Part shown: in pieces, positions 24,001-36,142 of the stretch | How the letters are laid out: every line of letters begins with the position of its first letter | How positions within the stretch are numbered: position 1 is the first letter of the stretch | Assembly: GCF_964204645.1 (NCBI RefSeq) | Contig: NC_134027.1 | Location: 21,502,485 to 21,566,484, forward strand | Direction of reading: 5' to 3' | DNA length: 64,000 nt | Origin: Tubulanus polymorphus | Taxonomy: Eukaryota; Nemertea; Palaeonemertea; Tubulaniformes; Tubulanidae | The notes under the pieces: model-generated | Database searches by the model: none | Seen by the model: only the letters and a program-made list of their open reading frames with translations | What the model was told of the DNA's origin: nothing | Position numbers and translations under genes: made by a program

Positions 24001-25087
24001 GTATAGGCTTGTTCTCATTAAATGTAAGATCAATATACAGATGTACATGCCTCATAATTGTTATATATTACTGTTGAAAAGAGTCTCATATTTGATATTT
24101 GTAGATGATTGCTTTCCCTTAGATAAAGTTCGTGTGTTAAGTTTATAAGTATTTAGAAACTTTTTTGGCTTACCGTAAAATTCTATGGGGTCCATGTAGG
24201 TCTCGTTGATGAATAAGATGAACTGATGATGAGTGGGGTGTGTTGCTTAGTTTAGGTAGAAGTTTGATGTAGGATTGGATAATAGGGGAAAGGGTCAGAA
24301 ATTGTGATTTATGTCTACTTTACAGGTGTTGTAAATTGATGTACGGAATGGTGGTTGTGTATCATTAGTCTTGATGTTCTGAAGGTTTTGTGTAATTTTC
24401 ATTACCCTGCGGCTGGCTTTAAGTTGTAAGAGATGTTGCTTATAAATGATGTTCTGAAGCCTGTGCACTTTTGAAAAGATTTTTTTTTTTGGGAAACTAC
24501 AATAGGGTCTTGTGAATTTTTGGCGATTGGGGACCAATCGTCTGGGGAGGAGGATAGTATTGGGGTGATAAATTAGTAGTTTGCATAGAGGGAGGGAAGC
24601 CAGAGTTCAGGGCAGTGGCTGAAGTTAGTAAACAACCTACGTAGATGCTTACGTCGCACACAAGACACTGAATAGAAGATAGGTGAAAGTGACGTGACTA
24701 TCTGCGTAGGGTTGCTGGTTATAGCGGCAGCCTTGAGCTCTGGTATGGCTAGGAAGTAAACAAGTATAATAAACTCGTGACGTATAACATATGTAGAAGT
24801 ATACGTCACGAATAACATGAAATAAAATAAAAAGAGAGGGTCAGCACAGTAAGGGGGAGAGAGATGCTAGAGTGGCGGAGAAGCCTAAAAATACGAGCTG
24901 TAGGAAGGAATAAGAATTGTGCGGTAAAATAAAGAAAGAACGTAGACCCACGAGAAGAGTTGTTATTATTCCGGAGTCAGAGGGATATCACTTATCGGAT
25001 TAATCGGAACCAACAACGACAACACGAGGGGAGAACGCAACGTGGCCCCCACAACATTGTTGGAGAACCGAAAGCAACCCCACAACA
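21085..25087 (+). mobile_element. Complete non-autonomous LTR retrotransposon (4.0 kb)
   Basis: Two LTRs of exactly 530 bp (21085-21614 and 24558-25087) flank 2.9 kb. The target duplication is CAAC (21081-21084 and 25088-25091). A primer-site-like TTGGTGGAGAAC follows the 5' LTR, and a purine-rich GGGGAGGAGGATAG directly precedes the 3' LTR. LTR ends are TATTG...CAACA. The LTRs differ at about seven positions that I could see. The internal region has only short unrelated open frames and no recognisable gag, protease or polymerase, so it is a LARD-type element needing another element's proteins. Orientation follows from primer site and purine tract. Confidence 0.88.
21299..21339. promoter_or_regulatory. 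Hairpin within the LTR
   Basis: CTCGTGACGTATA and its exact reverse complement are separated by about 14 bases. Also present in the copy A LTR near 11985-12025 and the 3' LTR near 24774-24811, there with one mismatch. TGACGT is a CREB-type core; a regulatory role is a guess. Confidence 0.45.
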
Positions 25088-25398
25088 CAACCCTCCAATA
25101 ACAACATGTTGCACAGAATAATGGCGAGTGTCTAAATGTTGTTTCAAAATCTGAATAGTAAACTATACTCGTTCATACCGTTAAATCAACTAGTTTATTC
25201 AATATCTTTACGATAAGTTTCATTTAAGCTACCGGCATATAGTATTTCTTATTTTTTGGCTGTGGTGTCGCTTGCAGATAAATCTCCCAGCATGAAGAAA
25301 TCCTTTTCCTTTTTGTTTCTGGTTTTATCAGCTCCGGCTTTATCAACAATTCCCCAAAGATTTTAAATGACGCGTCTAGCCAGGATGATTCTACGTTT
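25088..25398. repeat. Right arm of inverted repeat (distal part)
   Basis: Reverse complement of about 5515-5800, including the end of the broken toxin exon. Present only once because copy A was cut before this point. Confidence 0.85.
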
Positions 25399-26227
25399 TA
25401 CGAGTAAAATCCCACAATAAATGAATTAAATGATAAAATGTTTATTTAAAACATATGAGAAATATTTCGGGTGGTTACTACCACCCTTCTTCAGTCTAAA
25501 ATGACTTGCCAAATACACACACAGTATTAATACATGAAATAGGACACGAGTCACTGCACCTTACGTTATGGGGACTAGAGCACTGACATATCTTGAAAGA
25601 AGTTTATTATGGGGGCTGAAACCATTATTGAGGTTGGTCCATTCTCAATCTGAAGCGACTGATCATCCAGCTTCTTAAAAAATTGATAACGAATTCATTT
25701 GTTTTCAAACAGTCTAAGCTTGCAGTAATCATTAAATACTCCAAGGTTTAAGGCTGTGGTTCATAATAGAAGTAATGCAATGTGGTTATTTCTCGTACTT
25801 TCAATCTAATGGGGAATACACAGCACCAGCTATCACTCCCGAATCCATATATTATCACAGGACCTACCAAATTAACAATAGATTAATCTATTTTTCTTCT
25901 CTGATATTCGGTATAATTTTCATTAATGATTTATTCATTTAAGAGAAAAGATCATTCAGTTTTAATTGAAATGTAAAGTAAATCGCACGCGGAAGACCTA
26001 CTATCAACTAGTGAACCTGGTGGATCCTCGCCTGCCATATGTGTAGAATCCTCAATTGCCACAGTAGCGGTGCGGGTACCCCATTATTTGTGTTATCGAG
26101 GAGATAGCTCCCTTGTATGATAAAGAATAGGCGCACGGATCATGAGATATACGGTTTTAGATATAGTGATCCGAAAAACATCTTCTATAGCCTCTTCTAC
26201 AGCTAGAAAACAATATCATTGAATAAT
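25399..26227. other. Intergenic with repeat fragments
   Basis: A strong hairpin, GGGTGGT-TACT-ACCACCC, lies near 25470. About 25960-26090 resembles 9650-9790. No gene seen. Confidence 0.5.
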
Positions 26228-27355
26228 CTATTGAAGCGCACTGATACCAGACGCGTAGCTTGTGATATGAATTGCTACTTTTCTGAATTTTACATTCGTA
26301 ACGCAATACACGATAAAGTTAACCGAAGAATCGATGATAGAAAATCCTAGCGCTATCAGCCTCATCGTGTTAAGTCGACGGATATATCCTAGACTCATTA
26401 AACGGTCAATAAAACCGAAACCTTCGCAAATAATGAACAGCAAAACCACTGACAAAACCATCCTTAAAACCCTCATTTCCCTTCGAGACGATTCGTCAGT
26501 TACGCCGAGTTTGCGGCGACTGATCCGCCGAAAAAATGTCGCCAGAATTAGAATGACATTGATCACAACTAGAAAGCAAATCGGTAAAATGACGGTAAGA
26601 TGCAAAACTAGAATACGCCCGGAAACTTTATAACGCCATGTCGAAAGTTTGTACCGAACAAAATATTTATATTTCTGAGTTCGCATTGTAATATATGGCC
26701 AAATGTCGGGGCAGTTCATGAATCCAAGGCGACGTTGGGGTAAAAATTGAATGAAGTGCCCCCAGAAATCAATCACTGAAATAAACGCCATTGCCCATAA
26801 CGAAACCGTCTTTCTGGGAAAACAACGAGATTTTATTGGAAACAATACGACGATTAACCGCTCTAGACTGAGCAGTACAGTGCACCAGTTACGCGTCATC
26901 TGAAACATGTAGAAAAACGGCGTGGCAAACGAGATGAACATCCAACCGAAATTCCAGTCATTCACTCGAAACAAAATACTTCCCAACACGGCGTAAATGT
27001 ACACAGTTCTCAGAGGATAAAGAACGAACGTAGCTACCATGAACAGAAGGTCGTTTAATGCGAGAATTTTGATGAGAAAATAATTATCAGATTTAAATTG
27101 CTTCAGAACTACCAACGTGAACGCGTTGAATATTATACCCAGTACGGACGCGGGTAGATACCAGCCTAAATATATAAGAACATTGAATTTATTAATCCAT
27201 TTGACTGGATGAGATTCGTAAATCTGGCATCGACTAAGTTTCGGTGTTATCCACGCATCACTTGTCAAGTTACCGAACAACTCATCACCGCTGTACGACT
27301 GATTCGTCATATTGTGTGCTTGTTTGAAGAATAGAGAATCGCGGGGTAAATTCAA
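26228..27355 (-). CDS. Intronless class-A (rhodopsin-like) GPCR
   Basis: A 375-residue seven-transmembrane receptor in one exon. Sequons at Asn15, Asn18 and Asn29 sit in the N-terminal tail. TM1 (about 58-85) has the conserved Asn, TM2 contains LALNDLL with the conserved Asp102, and TM3 ends in ERL (165-167) where most class-A receptors have DRY. TM7 has NFIVY in place of NPxxY. The third intracellular loop is rich in Arg and Lys. The layout resembles cnidarian peptide-type receptors (FMRFamide/galanin-like groups), but the ligand cannot be named. A decayed relative lies at 39670-40060. The start at 27355 was chosen because it gives a normal-length extracellular tail. Confidence 0.85.
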   Translation of the reverse strand: MNLPRDSLFFKQAHNMTNQSYSGDELFGNLTSDAWITPKLSRCQIYESHPVKWINKFNVLIYLGWYLPASVLGIIFNAFTLVVLKQFKSDNYFLIKILALNDLLFMVATFVLYPLRTVYIYAVLGSILFRVNDWNFGWMFISFATPFFYMFQMTRNWCTVLLSLERLIVVLFPIKSRCFPRKTVSLWAMAFISVIDFWGHFIQFLPQRRLGFMNCPDIWPYITMRTQKYKYFVRYKLSTWRYKVSGRILVLHLTVILPICFLVVINVILILATFFRRISRRKLGVTDESSRREMRVLRMVLSVVLLFIICEGFGFIDRLMSLGYIRRLNTMRLIALGFSIIDSSVNFIVYCVTNVKFRKVAIHITSYASGISALQ

Positions 27356-28683
27356 TCAAGAATATAATTAAACTGTCATTATTCTTGTATGTTCCACTAA
27401 TCAAAAAGTCCACCAATCCCCGATAACGTATATATTTGCAAACTAGATGGTATGATATGAATTTATTTTCAACAATACCTTTTCAAAATTGATGAACAAA
27501 CAGTATAGTATAAGGTGTCGATGTCGATTTTCGAATATGGTTGAAATATATACAATGAGAATTCGTAACAAAATGTGCGTAAAGTACAAAATCATAGCGC
27601 ATGTAAGGAAATGAAGAATATGGACCTTCTTGGAGCGGTTGTGAATCTCATTGGATCGGTGTACGATTTCAAACAAGGATTAAACCCGCACTGACAATCC
27701 ATGGCTGTGACTGTTAAACCTGACTTAAACCGACAGGAATGAATATCCAGCGGAGAAATCGGAAGAGAATCTTTGTCTATGGATAGCGGGGTATTTTGGG
27801 GATTAAACGGTGAAATAGTAACGACCCGTTTTACATATCGAACTGTAACCGACTAATCTTTCACGATATAAAAGTTGGTGTTTTAGTTGACTCAACCCCG
27901 GGTGCAACTGCTTCTGATATCGAAGTAATTATGAAAAAAACTGAAAATAAAAGAATCGTCAGAGAAAAGTGCCGTAAAAAATGTTGTGTGTCATTTCGGA
28001 ACAAATGACATTTCGCGCTTCAAGGATGACCACGAACAGCTAATACTCAACATAACAAAATTAATAAATGTACTAGAAAACATTTTCCAAACGCCCTGAT
28101 CCACGTTTCGAGTATACTGCCCATGCCGCGCAAGGGGAAAAGTAAAACCGTCATATCCTGCAATGAGACGTCAAAGAAGGTTAACTCTTTCATCGAGAAA
28201 CTGTGTCGGAAAATGGCGTTATGTATATAAACAACGACGAATATTTCTTCCCAAATATGTACATACCGAAATATGTATATACATATATATGTATATACCG
28301 AAATCGTTATTTGCTGTGAACGATAAAGGGGGAATCCACATTGGAATTGAGGGAGCCAAGATTTTAACTAACACATTTTTGACGTCTTTTGGGTCTATCC
28401 AACAGATTCTGAAAGCAATAAACGATCACTGAGCCAATCATCGTCTCTCCATGTGAGCCCTGCGCACAAAAAGATAATTATGGAAACTTGTGAAGCTAGC
28501 TTTGTATAGATAAATTTTCTCACTTTCATTTTCATGTCCTGTAAATATGTTTCTGAAACCGATTTTCATACGGTTGGTCAAAATAAAAGGTTTTCTACTT
28601 TCATTTAATATTCGTAGGTACGTATTTATGAGGTACATGTAGTTGAAAAGAGGAATGTTTCATATGTAAATCGTAATAATTAG
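27356..28683. other. Intergenic, no gene supported
   Basis: Short frames only. A small TATAC/GTATA palindrome-rich patch lies near 28260-28305. Confidence 0.45.
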
Positions 28684-29081
28684 ACACCAGTATTTCACGC
28701 ATTGGGGGTTAGCTTCCGCAATGAAAAGCTGTATCCACAACCTGAAAAGTAAGTACGATTGGACATACGGACGGCATGAACGTTCTGAGCGAGCTTGTGA
28801 TTGGAGCCAATGATCTATTTGAATTTTCAGATTTGACCCAGAAAGGTTCTCGAAAGAAAGAGTGAAAGTTCGTCCAACACACGCATATGAACCGTTTGGA
28901 TTCGCCGGGGAAAGATCCAGGATTCAGATTCGCACAAAGTGAAAGCTACATTTACATTGCGCGAATTATCAGACACTTCGAAATAAAGCTCATTCCCGAC
29001 CAGGTTATCACACCAGTCTACGGTCTGGTAACCCACCCTAAAAACGAAATATGGATAACTATTGCTAACAGAATTGAATAA
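28684..29081 (+). pseudogene. CYP20-type P450 fragment (last two exons), heme ligand lost
   Basis: Duplicate of the last two exons of the CYP20A1-like gene downstream. Exon 10-like is 28684-28748 (GTAAGT donor) and exon 11-like is 28831-29081. In the heme-binding loop, five bases are missing relative to 35431-35455. This deletes the cysteine codon that would ligand heme and shifts the frame. The rest of the exon reads intact to its stop. No upstream exons were found, so this is a partial duplicate that cannot encode an active P450. Confidence 0.85.
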
Positions 29082-29368
29082 ACTTCGATCGGATATGTAA
29101 AATGTTTTGGAAATACATTAAACAATTTGTTGAAATCAAAGTGGTTCACGCTACTCAAAATAGATGATCGTAATCTGTAGTCTTGTAATTTGGTAAAATT
29201 TGTATAGCGTATTTGCTTGATATGTAACAGAAAATATAATATCTAGAAATCAATGCATCGTCCAGTGTCGGTTGTTATTTGGGGTTTTTTCGGAATAATG
29301 AACATGTTGTGAGGGTTGAAGAAGAGCATACGGGAATCAGGTTTTTATTTTTACATGAATTATGGTAG

Positions 29369-29707
<339 letters not shown>

Positions 29708-30392
29708 TATATATAAGTGTTTATCACCAACTACTACGCACTTACGCGTACTTATTGTAGCAAAGTACTACATACACTGAGTTGAAAACTGTAAAACAAA
29801 AATAGTTATTCATAGTCCTTCAAGGCGTTGCTTTGGAAATCAGCTCAACACAATGTTTACTCAAATTACGTACTTGTAGATTAGGGCGAATCCTTTTCTT
29901 GATAGAATCAATGGGATTTTGTACTCCAATTGGTCGAAGGATTGGGAAATTTTCTCAGATTTCAAAACTCCCTGATATTTCAGAATTTCGAAACCGGCCA
30001 AATTGGACGTACTTAATATTTGAACAAATACCATATATGCATTGTAATACCAGATACCTAAAAAGGACTGATTATCAGAATAGGTCTACGTCAAATTGTT
30101 TTGAATATACGGTATTAATGACCAGAATTATAGCATGTGTGGATCGAAAGCGCTCTACTATAGCTCAGTGCATCTGCCGTGTACCTACAACTGCGTGCTT
30201 AGATACACGATGTACATACAAATATATAGTAATATCAAATGCATTAAAAACAAAAAATAAAAATTGCCCTACATACACAAGCTGCGGAAATCTCATCAAT
30301 CAAAGCCTTTTAGTGAAATGAACAACCCGATATGGCTGACTCGAGTTAGACGTATATGAGATATCCGCGAATGAACTCACAGCTACATCGCG

Positions 30393-33300
30393 ATGTTTGA
30401 TTTGATGATATTATTCGCTGTATTTGTAGCAAGCATTATTGCATTCTGCTGTTTTCATAAGGTATGTTCACAATCAGGAACAAGTCCCATTGAGGTGAGT
30501 TGTAAAAAAGACTAATCTAAGTTTAGCTGATACGTAAGTATATGTATTACTATCAATGTTTTGAACTAATGAATGTGCGTCACCACAAAAAAAAACAGTA
30601 CGGATAATCTTCGAGATCATTCTGCTATTCGTGCTTAGATCGCCATGGTTTGTTTATTACAATGACTGTTAAAAGATGATGCTTATTGTTCATTTCAGAA
30701 GGCTAAATGGCAATCAACTGTCCCAGGATTGAAGCCATCCGATCCTAAGTAAGACAATTTACTTACAACTTGTTTGAATTACGCGGAAAACGGATCCATC
30801 GCCCCGAATTCCGCTAAAAAGCTTTTTTCCAATACTTTAGTCTCAATTTTCGATCTTTGGATTTGCAGTGTTGGTTTACTTTATTTCGCCCATTTCACAC
30901 AGATGTCAATTTATATAATCAATTGATTTTTGATGTCTCAGGAAGAGCTCTACTATATTTTCATTGGCTTTCTTTTTTTAATTTTTTTCCCTAAGACTCC
31001 ATGTGGAATACTAATCGACTGATGGATTCGGTAAAATTAATTTCCCTGTTCTCCCTGTTTAAATTAAGTCAAGTAATTAAAATGCCAATAACTGGGGGTA
31101 GACTTATAGTAAACCTGAAAATAGCTCTTCTTACTTTTCGAATCTTTCATCTTAGTTCAAGCATGATTTGATCATCTACATATTCTGAAAATTTTACCGT
31201 ATATCAGATAATACGACGTAAATAAATTATCGCCCAAATTAACTAAATTGACTGATTCGTTTGTTCAAGAGAAGGAAATTTGGCGGATATTGCGAAAGCC
31301 GGTAGTCTCCATGAATTTCTGCTAGAAACCCACAAAAAATTTGGACCGATTGTATCTTTCTGGATCAGAGAAACGATGGCTATAAGCATCTCCACCCCAG
31401 AACTATTTTCCGAACATGGGACATACTTTGACCGACCTCGTAAGTCTCGGAAAATATTCTATAAATTAAATGGCCTTTAAGACTGAGTCTGTTGTATGAG
31501 AGCAATTTTGGTTTTTTTAGCTCAGATGTACAAAAGCTTTCTACCTTTAATTGGTGCAAAGTCAATAGTTTATACCAACGGTACGGAAGGTCGTCAAAGG
31601 AGAAAACTTTATGATAGCTGTTACAGTCACCAGGAAGTTAATTCATTGTACCCACTTTTTAACGAGGTAAATCATTGAAATATCGTTATGAGTTATATTT
31701 CTCATCGTTTCGACGAAAGATATTTGCATGTCTTCCGAGTCTGGCGAAAAGTCTTTGTGTACTATTTCATGGTAGGCTACACATTAATCTGTTATAATAT
31801 ATGAATAGAATATGAATTAACCAAAACTATTTTTCTCCAGATAGTTGGGGAATTGATTGAAAAATGGAGTGCAAAGGTTGATGGGCAACATATTCCTGCT
31901 TTGAGTGCCATGACTGCACTGACTTTGAAATCCATTACGCGAGGGAGTTTTGGAGATTATTTCAAAGATGAGGAACAGATAACGGCATTCACAGAATGTT
32001 TTGATACTGTAAGTAACATTTCGTAGAAAATTAACCCGTCTGATAGATACCATCCGATCATTTTTAGCCCACTTGGAAGTTTAGTCCCAGCGGGCTATTG
32101 CGTTAGCTTTTCGTCCGTCCGTCCGTCCGTTCGTTCGTCCGTCCGTAGACGGAATCCAGTTATTTTGGGAAGTTTTGAAGACGCTTCAAGGTATGTCTTG
32201 ATATTTGGTTTATACATGGATCTACCCCAGGCACATCTTCGCCAAAATCAGCACTTTTTACACATTTTCGATGTCATTGGTTTTTGTATATGGCCACCAG
32301 GGAGCGTTGAACAATACAATAACATAGTATTTCTATATGATATTCGTACCTATGCATATTTTGCTACCACAATCAATTGGAAAGTTGTAGCTCATGACAT
32401 AGTCTAGGATCGTGGTGAGTTTTAGGGTCATTGGTTTTTGCATATGGCCACCAGGTAGCGTTGAACAATGCAATAACTTAGTATTTCTTCATTATATCCG
32501 TACCTATGCATATTTTGTTACCACAATCAATTGGTCAGTTGTAGCTCATGACATGGTCTATGATTGTTGTGAGTTTCAAGGAAATTAGTTATTCTATTAG
32601 TCAGTCACTAGGGAGCGTTGAATAGTAGAATAACTTAGAATTTCCTTATTATATTGGTACCTAGGTATATTTTGTTACCATGATCGATTGCAAAGTTGTA
32701 GCTCATGACATGTTCTATGATTATGGTGAGTTTCAAGGTAATTGGGCTTCGCATATGGTCACCAGGGGGCGTTGAATAGTAGAATAACTTAGTATTTCAT
32801 ATCATATTGGTAACTAGGCATGTTTTGTTATCACAATAAATTACAAAATTGTTGCTGCTGAAATGTTCTATGATTGTGGCGAGTTTCAAGGTCATTGGAT
32901 GGGTTATTGAATATTTAAATTGTTAGATTGTTGAGCATCTGAAACCACTTCCCAAGTGGGCATGGTGTTCCTGGACCCCTAGTTTTTTTCATGTCTTTAG
33001 TCCTGGGCTAAAATGGAGCACACCCTTTCCTCTGTACCACCGGTGCCTGGGAGTGCTGAAGAGAAACATTTCAAATCAGGTACCTGCAGTCACCATATTA
33101 ATAAGGTTTTGATTACACTTCAGGATCCAGTTCCACGGTTGTCAGTTAGAGTTAACTCTGAGGTAAGATTAGTTCATTTTCAAAGAGTTAACTCAGAGTC
33201 AAATCTTAACACCGAACTGTTGAACTGGGTCCTGTAGATAAAATATCTCCTTCTATAATTATCTCGTGATGTTTAACAGCTCTTGGAAAGTTGAAATCAA

Positions 33301-35615
33301 TGGTTGCAGAAATAGTAGAATACCGCCGTAATAACCCAGCTACTGATGGAAGACGCCTTCTTATAGATGTTATACTTGAATCTGATGATGATGACCAGAT
33401 CACTTCTGATTCCATGACATTTTTTACTGGAGGCTTTCATACTACTGCATCAAGTGAGTCTTTTTTTGTAATGACCGATCAGACTCAATTAAACACAATT
33501 TACCTCTCATCGATTTTGTTGATTGATTTGATATATTCCTATTGGTGTGTCCCTTGCAAACAGCGCCTCATCTGGAAACGAAGCAGAAGGTTTGACTTTG
33601 AAATCGGTACTCGAAATTTATACGTAATTTTGTTTGTGTAGTAAAGCTATATTTTCAACTGGATGTAGCGAGCTTAGTTGTAGAATGATTCTCCAATAAT
33701 AAAAAAGACCATTTAAAGCACCGATCACTTATGTTTGATTATTGAGCAACATTATTTCACGCATATATAGACACAGAAGTGATGAATAAGTTTTTATTGC
33801 AGTGATGACATGGGCATTGTTTTTCCTGGCAGAAAATACCGATGTACAAGAAAAGCTATTTAAAGAATTGGCAAGGACATTGGATAAAAATGAAGACATG
33901 ACTCCTGATTTGATCGAAGAGATGCCGTGAGTATTTTTACCCATTCAGCATTGTATGGACACTAAGATAAAATATAACATTGATAGGTCTTCTACGTACC
34001 GTGATTTTTGGCACCACGTACGATGTTACCATGTATTATACTTTCGGGGAAAGGGGTACTTTTGTCTATCACCACTGTATTCCTGAACAATACCCGGATC
34101 TGCACCTTGTTTGAAGACATTTTCACGTATCAATTTTCAGATACTTGCGACAAGTTATCGATGAAACTTTGCGCCTAGCTGTCATATCCCCTACTGCTGC
34201 CCGTTACAAACCAGATACCGACATCATGCTGGGTGGCTATATTGTTCCACAAGGAGTGAGTAATTTACTTTAAAGATTTCTATAGCCCACTTGGGACATT
34301 AGTCCCAGCGATCTATTGCAGTCACATTTCGTCCGCCTATCCGTCTGTATTTCGGGAAGTTTTGAAGATGCTTCAATAGATTGTATCGATATTTGGTTTA
34401 TATATCTACCCAACACATCTTCCGAGGACATCTCTGATCAGAATCCAGATGGCTGCCTGGCGGCCATTTTTGCATACCGAAATTAGCACTTTTTGCACAT
34501 TTTTGAAATTTTCGAAGGAAATTCTGAAAGTGTTTCAATTAGTTATCTTGATCCCTCATATATATTTGTTTCCCCCAGGGCCCATCAGCATGAAAAAATA
34601 GGTTCGATCGGACACTAGCTAGCTGCCTGTTAGCGGCGTGTTAGCGGCAAAAGCTATTTTTGGCTTGAATTCCAAGACCTGTAGCTTCCCAATGGTTAAC
34701 CACTTTCATTGAAATTCGTTATGGGTATATGGGTATACTTTCGGAAAGGATCTCTAACATATCAGACGTGTTTTTGATTAGCAAATTGTCACGTTATTTG
34801 CGGCCATCAGTCCTCATTTGTAGGTAGAATGAGGTTTTTTGCAGAAAATTTCTACAGGTTTTAACTTGATAATTGTTACCATTGTCATATAATTCATTCT
34901 CTCACATGGAATTGAAGTTATCCAGTTTTTGTTCTCACCACCATGGCAGTTGAATATTGAAATACATTCAATTGTCTATCTATATTGGTTCCTTGATCGA
35001 TTGCAAAATTGTAGCTCATGACATTATCTATGAATGTGGTCAGTTTCAAGGTCTTTGTCGTCAGGGCGTTGAATAGCCGAATTACTTAGTACATGTATTT
35101 TCATATTGTATTGGTACTCAAGAATAGGATCGTTGGGCATCATTTTAAACCACGTCCCTGGACCCCTGGTTAAAATACGGTACGTAGTTAAATAGAGAAA
35201 TGATGTAATCTATCAATTTTAGACACCAGTACTTCACTCATTTGGGGTTTGCTTCCGAGATGAAAAGTTATATCCACAGCCTCAAATGTAAGTATTATGA
35301 TGGATATATACGTCCCAGCTTCAGTAAAGAGCCAATAATGTTTTTGTATACATTTTTAGATTCGATCCAGAGAGATTCTCGAAAGAACGAGTGAAAGCTC
35401 GTCCAACACACGCGTTTGAACCATTTGGATTTGCCGGGAAAAGAAAATGTCCAGGATTCAGATTTACACAAAGTGAAAGCTACATTTACATTGCACGAAT
35501 TATCAGATACTTCGAAATAAAGCTTGTTCCCGACCAGGTTATCACTCCAGTCTACGGTATGATAACCCGTCCTAATAACGAAATATGGATAACTATTGCT
35601 GAAAGAAATGAATAA
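30393..35615 (+). CDS. CYP20A1: Cytochrome P450 family 20 (CYP20A1-like)
   Basis: Eleven exons: 30393-30461, 30699-30748, 31270-31439, 31521-31666, 31841-32008, 33001-33079, 33280-33453, 33803-33926, 34141-34255, 35223-35287 and 35360-35615. All have GT-AG junctions and consistent phases. Exon 1 encodes an N-terminal membrane anchor for the endoplasmic reticulum. Exon 2 has the proline-rich hinge. Exon 7 ends in the I-helix segment GGFHTT, which lacks the usual acidic residue before TT. Exon 9 carries the K-helix ExxR (ETLR). Exon 11 carries the heme loop FGFAGKRKCPG with the cysteine ligand. The order and sequence resemble vertebrate CYP20A1, an orphan P450 with no settled substrate. Introns 5, 6 and 9 hold repeat elements. 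A broken duplicate of the last two exons lies upstream at 28684-29081. Confidence 0.88.
32067..32985. mobile_element. Repeat element with internal ~155 bp tandem units (CYP20 intron 5)
   Basis: Inverted ends AGCCCACTTGG...CCAAGTGGGC flank about four diverged tandem units of ~155 bp (starting near 32271, 32428, 32580, 32732), each with a GGTCATTGG-type start and a TAGCTCATGACAT motif. A (CGTC)n patch lies at 32118-32150. Related fragments occur at 34282-35160 and 10626-10706. Confidence 0.65.
33121..33234. mobile_element. Foldback element, CCAGTTCCAC family
   Basis: A palindrome whose ends read CAGGATCCAGTTCCAC and its near complement, with GAGTTAACTC motifs inside. It sits in CYP20 intron 6. 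A relative is at 61403-61516. Confidence 0.75.
34282..35160. mobile_element. Second repeat element, CYP20 intron 9
   Basis: Starts AGCCCACTTGGGACATTAG, like the element in intron 5, and contains one diverged tandem unit near 34960-35090. It ends before ACCCCTGG near 35160. No coding capacity. Confidence 0.5.
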
Positions 35616-36142
35616 TATACATATGTACTGTTGATTCTATATGTAAAAAAATTTGGATATGTATTATACATTATGTTCAAATTGATCTATTATACATTAT
35701 GTTCAAATTGATTCAAACGCCTCAAAGCAAACGATCTTTTAAGATTCGTATTCTTATTATTTGTGTAGAACTGTTTGAAATGGATTGCTTGAAATGCAAC
35801 CGAAAATATAATTTCTAAAAATCAGTGTTTTGTCAGTGTTGGGTATTATCGCAACAATGGGGACCTCGAGGGACCGCCAAAAAATGGCGCCTAGAAACTG
35901 GAAACTTCTTTATTGAGTTCATCTTCACCGTGTTGACCGTCGTTTCTGGTATCGCATACGCGATGGTCACTGATGCATCGCTGATCATTCATTACATTTA
36001 AACTGTCATGATTTACAACCGTTATAGCAGTTAATTCTTCACCAGTAACATTATAGGAACTTAGAACGGAATGCGCTACATCCGTGGCATTGTCAATCTT
36101 TTGATAATGTTATCTCATCCCTGGTAACAATTGGTTCAATTT
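35616..36142. other. Intergenic, no gene seen
   Basis: A short direct repeat (ATTATACATTATGTTCAAATT) lies just past the CYP20 stop. Nothing else is supported. Confidence 0.45.

Larger units (their letters stand above)
20969..25121 (+). pseudogene. Broken sodium-toxin-like exon split by retrotransposon (right arm, B)
   Basis: The exon copy runs 20969-21084, is interrupted by the LTR element, and resumes at 25088, ending at TAA 25119-25121. The break falls in the segment just before the final cysteine pair. It also carries the older frameshift seen in the left arm. Confidence 0.75.

Noticed and set aside
29833..30321. A 162-residue open frame upstream of CYP20
   Set aside because: No ATG-supported start, no domain, no signal, and low-complexity AT-rich composition next to a microsatellite.
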